18,497 nt of DNA, from positions 1-18,497 of the forward strand of contig DKUL01000023.1 in the NCBI GenBank assembly GCA_002490665.1, written 5' to 3'. This DNA comes from Lachnospiraceae bacterium UBA7205. GTDB lineage: Bacteria > Bacillota > Clostridia > Lachnospirales > Lachnospiraceae. Positions within the stretch are counted from its first letter, which is position 1. The number at the start of each line of letters is the position of its first letter. Below the pieces are notes generated by a model. That model ran no database searches, was not told the DNA's origin, and saw only the letters and a program-made list of their open reading frames with translations. The translations under genes and the position numbers were made by a program. Below, piece after piece: positions 14,447 to 18,497 of this stretch.

Positions 14447-16420
14447 TTAGTCCCGTCTGCTCCAGTCTTCCATCTGGTTTTCCAGTTCGTCAACTTTTAG
14501 TCTGTCAGCCTTTAATTCCCCTTTTCTGACCATCTCGCAAAGTGTCTTTGTCTCCTCCATCACTGCCGCCTTGTCGCCCGGCAATGTGGTCAGCCAGTTG
14601 TACAGCTCCCACAATGATACGCCTGGCTTCTTTTTTACGTAGTTCACGCCTAAATTTTTACATATCTGCCAGTCGCACTTTTCCATATAACTTGTATACG
14701 CGCGCCAGTTACTCGGAATTAATAATGTTTTCTTGTAAAAATATTCTCCATATTTCTTACACAGTTCTTTGTCATCCTGTGCCATCCACTGTGCAAGGAT
14801 GTCGTCTATCCGCTCGGACGCGTGTTTTTTCATCCATTCCATAATCCCTGCCGCGTGTGACAGCTTTAACGGTCTTTCTACTATCTTTGTTTCCGGATAA
14901 AGGATATCTGCATTGGAACCCCACAGCACATATCCACGCTCTTTTTTGTCCCAAACGACATATGCCGCCGCCTCAGTGACTGCTTTCATGCGCTCCGACG
15001 AAAATTTAGGCAGCAGTATCTTTTTGTCTGTCACCTGTTCCTCCAGCCATTTGACGCAGTCCTCATCACTTAAAAATTTGACGGTTATGGCAGCCGGCAG
15101 AAACATAATATTCGTATCCTTTGCAGATTTTCCCTGATACAATTCCGCTGCAAGCGTCTGCAAGTCCGTATCCGGATTCACAATCAGGGAGTGGTGGAGT
15201 ACCTTGCCCAGGGCAGCTTCTATATCCGGCGCTTTCGCATCATACAGATATCTTTGCGGATGTAATACCCCGCGTTTCAAGACATCATATTCATAGTCAG
15301 ATTTTGGTTTTTTCCATGTCTCTTTCAATAAGTGGTTGATTTTGTCCTTTCTCGCAAGCAGACCACGATAACATTCGCAGATATCTGCCCCTCCTTTTCC
15401 GTAAATCGACCGGACGACGTTTTGGATTATGTCAGATAGATCCTGCTTTTCCGTATCGGCAGGACTGTCAGCCTTATCAAACTGTTCTATCACCCTGCCG
15501 CAGATATCTGCCACCAGCTCCGATGCCCAGTCTGCCGTTGTATCCCGCAGATGCTTTAAGACCGTTTCGGGCTTTTTCTTCGCCAGCTCCCTAAAATATT
15601 CATGTACACAGGCATCTTCTCTCTCGGCAAGCAGCTCAAATACCTTATCTTTATTTTTGCCCTTCTCTGTCTTTGACATATCCATCAGCAGGGAGACATT
15701 CCCCGGCTCATGGCGGAGCGCGTTAATTAACTCCATACGCACATCTTTCTGTGCCTTTTCAAGCATCCTGATATAAAAATCATTGGCATCGGCGCCTGCA
15801 AGCGCATCAATGACCTTTACGCGCCGCGCCATATCCTTTTTGCCAGCCGGGTCAAAATCCTTATACAAAAGCGGCAGAATCGTCCTGTCATTATCCTCTA
15901 TGAGCCAGTCTGCCACATTGTCTGCAAGCTCCGCATAGGATGCGCCCAGCGCCTGCACCAGTGTGTACCTTACACGGTAATCGCGGAACAGTTCAGGATG
16001 GTTTTGACGCGTATCACATACATAGCCGTAATGCCCGCTTCCGGATGTCGTGAGCGCTTCCAGCAATTCCTTCAATGTGGAATAAGGCGCATTGACTATC
16101 ATACTGCCGGCATCCTGTACGGTTATCGTTGTTTCTGCCGGCTCTATTTCTCCCTGTATGTCCACTGCGCCAAGCGTACAGATAACGGCATCCACCAGTG
16201 TCATTGTGTCGAGGAGCGCTCCCTGCGGATTCTGGCAGTCCGGTGACAGAAGCTGCTGCGCCAGCTGTCCTATCTTGGCAAAGACAGGCGAAGCTGTCTC
16301 CAGTGGCTTAAATGCCTCAAATGCACGTTTTAACCTGAAATCCTCTGACAAAAGGTTTGTTCCTGCAATGCCTGCCGCACGCAGGCGGTCTCGCAGCTCA
16401 TAAATCGGTTCTGTGTCCAT
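14447..16420 (-). CDS. Large HEAT-like helical repeat protein, function unknown
   Basis: The 657-residue, probably cytoplasmic protein has no signal peptide, membrane segment or recognisable catalytic motif. Residues about 145-310 contain repeated paired helices of HEAT/ARM type (for example ILPLLYKDFD...RRVKVIDALAG and DVRMELINALRHEP), usually a platform for protein binding. The C-terminal half is Lys-, Asp- and Trp-rich, with segments such as GVLHPQRYLYDAKAP and WRAYTSYMEKCDWQICKNLG. I do not recognise the family. It lies between the SWIM gene (20 bp gap) and the MoxR gene (35 bp gap), with GGAGG eight bases before its ATG. It is probably a structural partner of the MoxR/VWA machine. Confidence 0.75.
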   Translation of the reverse strand: MDTEPIYELRDRLRAAGIAGTNLLSEDFRLKRAFEAFKPLETASPVFAKIGQLAQQLLSPDCQNPQGALLDTMTLVDAVICTLGAVDIQGEIEPAETTITVQDAGSMIVNAPYSTLKELLEALTTSGSGHYGYVCDTRQNHPELFRDYRVRYTLVQALGASYAELADNVADWLIEDNDRTILPLLYKDFDPAGKKDMARRVKVIDALAGADANDFYIRMLEKAQKDVRMELINALRHEPGNVSLLMDMSKTEKGKNKDKVFELLAEREDACVHEYFRELAKKKPETVLKHLRDTTADWASELVADICGRVIEQFDKADSPADTEKQDLSDIIQNVVRSIYGKGGADICECYRGLLARKDKINHLLKETWKKPKSDYEYDVLKRGVLHPQRYLYDAKAPDIEAALGKVLHHSLIVNPDTDLQTLAAELYQGKSAKDTNIMFLPAAITVKFLSDEDCVKWLEEQVTDKKILLPKFSSERMKAVTEAAAYVVWDKKERGYVLWGSNADILYPETKIVERPLKLSHAAGIMEWMKKHASERIDDILAQWMAQDDKELCKKYGEYFYKKTLLIPSNWRAYTSYMEKCDWQICKNLGVNYVKKKPGVSLWELYNWLTTLPGDKAAVMEETKTLCEMVRKGELKADRLKVDELENQMEDWSRRD

Positions 16421-16440
16421 ATCTTACCCCTCCAATACAA

Positions 16441-17919
16441 CTAATATAGTAAGCGTACTACTGCATCATGTGTGACAATACTAAGTGGCTGCACTTTCAG
16501 TCTGCGGCTGCCCCTGTCATAGTAAAATGCCCCCAAAAGTACCTGGTTTTCAAGCAGTGTGCTGTCAGGAAGCATGGAGAGACGTATTGTTGTATCCTCC
16601 ATGCCAGGCATATTCCCCAGAAGGACTGTGTCGTCGTTTTTATCGGCAAGTACATAATGTTCCCCTGTTTTCCCAATCTGATGAAACGCTATCAGTTTTA
16701 TCATCATGGGCTGAGTCATTGCATTTTTCAAATAATTTTTGACTGCCTTTGCCTCCTGCTTCACCGAGGCTATGGCATGTTCAAATACCGCTTCATAGTC
16801 TCCCTTTTCATATCCGCGTACCTGTGCGCTGTCCCACCTGACCCTGACATTTCCGTCGCCGGGATAAAACACCGCGCTCGGCACCTTTGCAACGCCAAAA
16901 ATACTGTCCTCCTGTTTGACATATTTTAAGGATTTCAGGGGACGGTAGTTGTAGTTCATGAAGACTTCCCCCGTGTCCAAATCTGCCCAGCAGCCTGTGT
17001 CAATATACTCCTTGCGCGCCTCATCATATATGACCCAGAATGCCAGCTGCATCAGGCTCGCATCTTTTTTGCTCTTCCCAAGCTCCTCCAGCTCGGAAAG
17101 CTTCCAGATACCACCAAGCTCCTCATACAGTACCGTATCGTCAAGCGCCATATCATCCTTCTCCAGTTTTTCGCTGATATACTGGCGCGATTTTTTAATC
17201 AGTGTCCACAATTTCTCAAGAACACTGATTGCCGCATCATAATGTGCCTCATCCTGGTCTTTTTGAAATGCAGTTATCTCGATTAAAAGCTGGTTGCAGA
17301 GTCTCTGCGGTCCTGGCAGATAATAGTCCCCCATCTGCTTTGCAAGCTGCTGGTATGTCTGGAGCGAGGCGCCTCCAAGTGTCCCAAGACCGGCTGACAT
17401 CAGGTCGCTGACCACCTTTTCCACCAAGTCCAGCCCTTCAAGCTGTGACTTTAATTTTTTCATCCTTGCATTTTTCGCAGTCCTTGCAGCGGATGCTTTT
17501 TTCTTTTCCGCCTTTATCTTCTCCTCCTCGGTCATCTCGCTTTCCGGTTTTGCCGACTCGTTTGCCTTGTTGTCCCTCGCCTGTTTCTTTTCACGCTTTT
17601 TCTGGATGTCTTCCGGAATTTCACAGATGCCAAATTCTTTTTTTGCCATCATCTCATACATCAGTCCGAGACTATGTTTACATGGAAACTGCCTGCTGGG
17701 ACAGGAGCAGCGGAATACCGGATTGTTTTCGTCTATGTAATCTGCTGATGTAATATAATTATTCTTTCCGCTTCCGGTGCATTCCCCCATGTAAAGGGTG
17801 TCATCCCCGGAGCGTTCAAGCTTGACAAAACCGCCCTTTTGGGATATCTTTTTGCCATTGGATGCCGCCGCTGCATTTGGCGCCAGCGCCAGAATCTGTT
17901 GTTCTGTTATCTCTCTCAT
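16441..17919 (-). CDS. SWIM zinc-finger protein, YehQ-like
   Basis: The 492-residue protein carries a SWIM zinc-binding motif, FRCSCPSRQFPCKHSLGL, with zinc ligands C71, C73, C80 and H82. The opening ITEQQILALAPNAAAASNGKKIS is typical for SWIM proteins that neighbour MoxR and VWA genes. A long Lys/Glu-rich linker (about 105-157) follows, then a helical and a beta-rich C-terminal region with no known motif. SWIM domains bind nucleic acid or protein, so this may be the substrate-recognition or targeting part of the cluster. The start is set at the ATG at 17917-17919, with GAAAGGA upstream. The first in-frame ATG (17961) overlaps the thioesterase stop as TAATG and would add 14 residues; both are plausible. 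Confidence 0.86.
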   Translation of the reverse strand: MREITEQQILALAPNAAAASNGKKISQKGGFVKLERSGDDTLYMGECTGSGKNNYITSADYIDENNPVFRCSCPSRQFPCKHSLGLMYEMMAKKEFGICEIPEDIQKKREKKQARDNKANESAKPESEMTEEEKIKAEKKKASAARTAKNARMKKLKSQLEGLDLVEKVVSDLMSAGLGTLGGASLQTYQQLAKQMGDYYLPGPQRLCNQLLIEITAFQKDQDEAHYDAAISVLEKLWTLIKKSRQYISEKLEKDDMALDDTVLYEELGGIWKLSELEELGKSKKDASLMQLAFWVIYDEARKEYIDTGCWADLDTGEVFMNYNYRPLKSLKYVKQEDSIFGVAKVPSAVFYPGDGNVRVRWDSAQVRGYEKGDYEAVFEHAIASVKQEAKAVKNYLKNAMTQPMMIKLIAFHQIGKTGEHYVLADKNDDTVLLGNMPGMEDTTIRLSMLPDSTLLENQVLLGAFYYDRGSRRLKVQPLSIVTHDAVVRLLY

Positions 17920-17960
17920 GTGATCATCATTCCTTTCTGTTATATCCGTTTCCGAATTCA

Positions 17961-18386
17961 TTAAATCATTTTCCTGAACCGTGCATCAATCTCAGGATAA
18001 TCATGCTTCAGTGAAATGACCTGCCCTTCCCTGCCCAGAAAGCAGTGTGTGCTTGTTCCCATGGTGCGGAGTGTGCCTGTGTCGATGTCTGTCATCTCAT
18101 ACGTCAAATCAAGCCGGACTCCGTTATATTTTGTCACCTTTATCTGGATCTTCACCGTATCATCAAAATGCACCATACTTTTATACTGGCAGTTTACAGA
18201 GACAACCGGACTGATGATGCCGTCTTTCTCCATATCACAATACGATATTCCAAACTGGCTCATGGCATCCATCCGTGCCTCCTCCATCCACCGGATGTAG
18301 TTGGAATGGTGTACGATTCCCATCTGGTCGGTCTCGTAATATTTTGCATGGTGCAGATATGGTTTTATATGGTTTTCTGTACACAT
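17961..18386 (-). CDS. Acyl-CoA thioesterase, 4HBT (YbgC-like) family
   Basis: The 141-residue hotdog-fold protein has the family signature YYETDQMGIVHHSNYIRWMEE (17-37), with the catalytic Asp at residue 20, and the later strands KIQIKVTKYNGVRLDLTYEM and THCFLG. It should hydrolyse acyl-CoA thioesters; the chain specificity is not readable. The start chosen is the ATG at 18384-18386, with AAAGGAG 13 bases upstream. The longer frame to 18437 would read through a hairpin and has no ribosome site. The stop TAA shares a base with an ATG of the SWIM frame, so translation may be coupled. It may be the first gene of the long operon or an unrelated gene riding with it. Confidence 0.85.
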   Translation of the reverse strand: MCTENHIKPYLHHAKYYETDQMGIVHHSNYIRWMEEARMDAMSQFGISYCDMEKDGIISPVVSVNCQYKSMVHFDDTVKIQIKVTKYNGVRLDLTYEMTDIDTGTLRTMGTSTHCFLGREGQVISLKHDYPEIDARFRKMI

Positions 18387-18428
18387 CTCTTGTTTTTTGC
18401 TCCTTTTCAGACACATTAACAAACTATT

Positions 18429-18463
18429 TATACTCACGACAGATGAAATCTGCCGTGAGTATA
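18429..18463 (-). promoter_or_regulatory. Long hairpin in the thioesterase leader
   Basis: A 16-bp stem (18429-18444 with 18448-18463) closes a 3-nt loop. The single imperfect position is a G-U pair in minus-strand RNA but an A-C clash in plus-strand RNA. No T-tract follows on either side, so it is not a normal terminator. It directly adjoins repeat copy B. Confidence 0.55.
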
Positions 18464-18497
18464 GCGCCAGCCGCAGCCGCGAAGCGGCATATTTCCT
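18464..18497 (-). repeat. GC-rich box, copy B (cut by the window end)
   Basis: The 29-nt core (18464-18492) is 27/29 identical to 3763-3791, and the following TTCCT matches 5016-5020 of copy C. In minus-strand RNA it forms GCCGC-TTC-GCGGC and then leads into the 16-bp hairpin. The repeat may continue beyond the window. Confidence 0.6.

Overview
The window looks like a stretch of chromosome from a Clostridia-class Firmicute, most likely Lachnospiraceae. This rests on the strong AGGAGG-type ribosome binding sites, the moderately AT-rich composition, sigma-A-like promoters and the general look of the proteins; no ribosomal RNA or species marker is present. No insertion sequence, phage gene, CRISPR array or tRNA was found.

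Left part (1-6487), mostly single genes and pairs. A strong outward-facing promoter lies at the left edge. It is followed by an acyltransferase-3 membrane protein and an OGG1-type DNA glycosylase (both minus strand), a divergently transcribed lipoprotein gene with its own promoter and a clear terminator, a divergent HisI-like protein, and a stand-alone RsmH-type rRNA methyltransferase preceded by a highly folded leader of roughly 290 nt. Next come a small coiled-coil protein and a plus-strand Uma2-family nuclease-like protein.

Right part (6454-18386), one long minus-strand gene train. In transcription order it is a 4HBT acyl-CoA thioesterase, a SWIM zinc-finger protein, a HEAT-like helical protein, a MoxR-type AAA+ ATPase, a DUF5682 protein, a VWA (MIDAS) protein, ClpS, ClpA and leucyl/phenylalanyl-tRNA-protein transferase (Aat). 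Gaps are -1 to about 50 bp and no terminator is visible between the genes, so they are probably one transcription unit.

The SWIM, MoxR, DUF5682 and VWA genes resemble the E. coli yehQ/yehL/yehM/yehP set, whose role is poorly understood. ClpS, ClpA and Aat are the adaptor, unfoldase and N-terminal tagging enzyme of the bacterial Leu/N-degron pathway, which is best known from Proteobacteria. Their joining in one operon is the main candidate for an undescribed system: a MoxR/VWA remodelling machine coupled to N-degron proteolysis. The DUF5682 protein also carries two Gly-x-x-His motifs arranged as in the TraB/Tiki/EreA superfamily, so it may be an enzyme.

A second theme is RNA structure. The rsmH leader and the region upstream of the thioesterase gene share a short GC-rich box, and a third copy lies upstream of hisI. 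In the two copies that have long hairpins, the imperfect positions of those hairpins become G-U pairs only in minus-strand RNA, suggesting they act as transcribed leader elements. Functions are inferred from motifs read by eye; no database search was possible.
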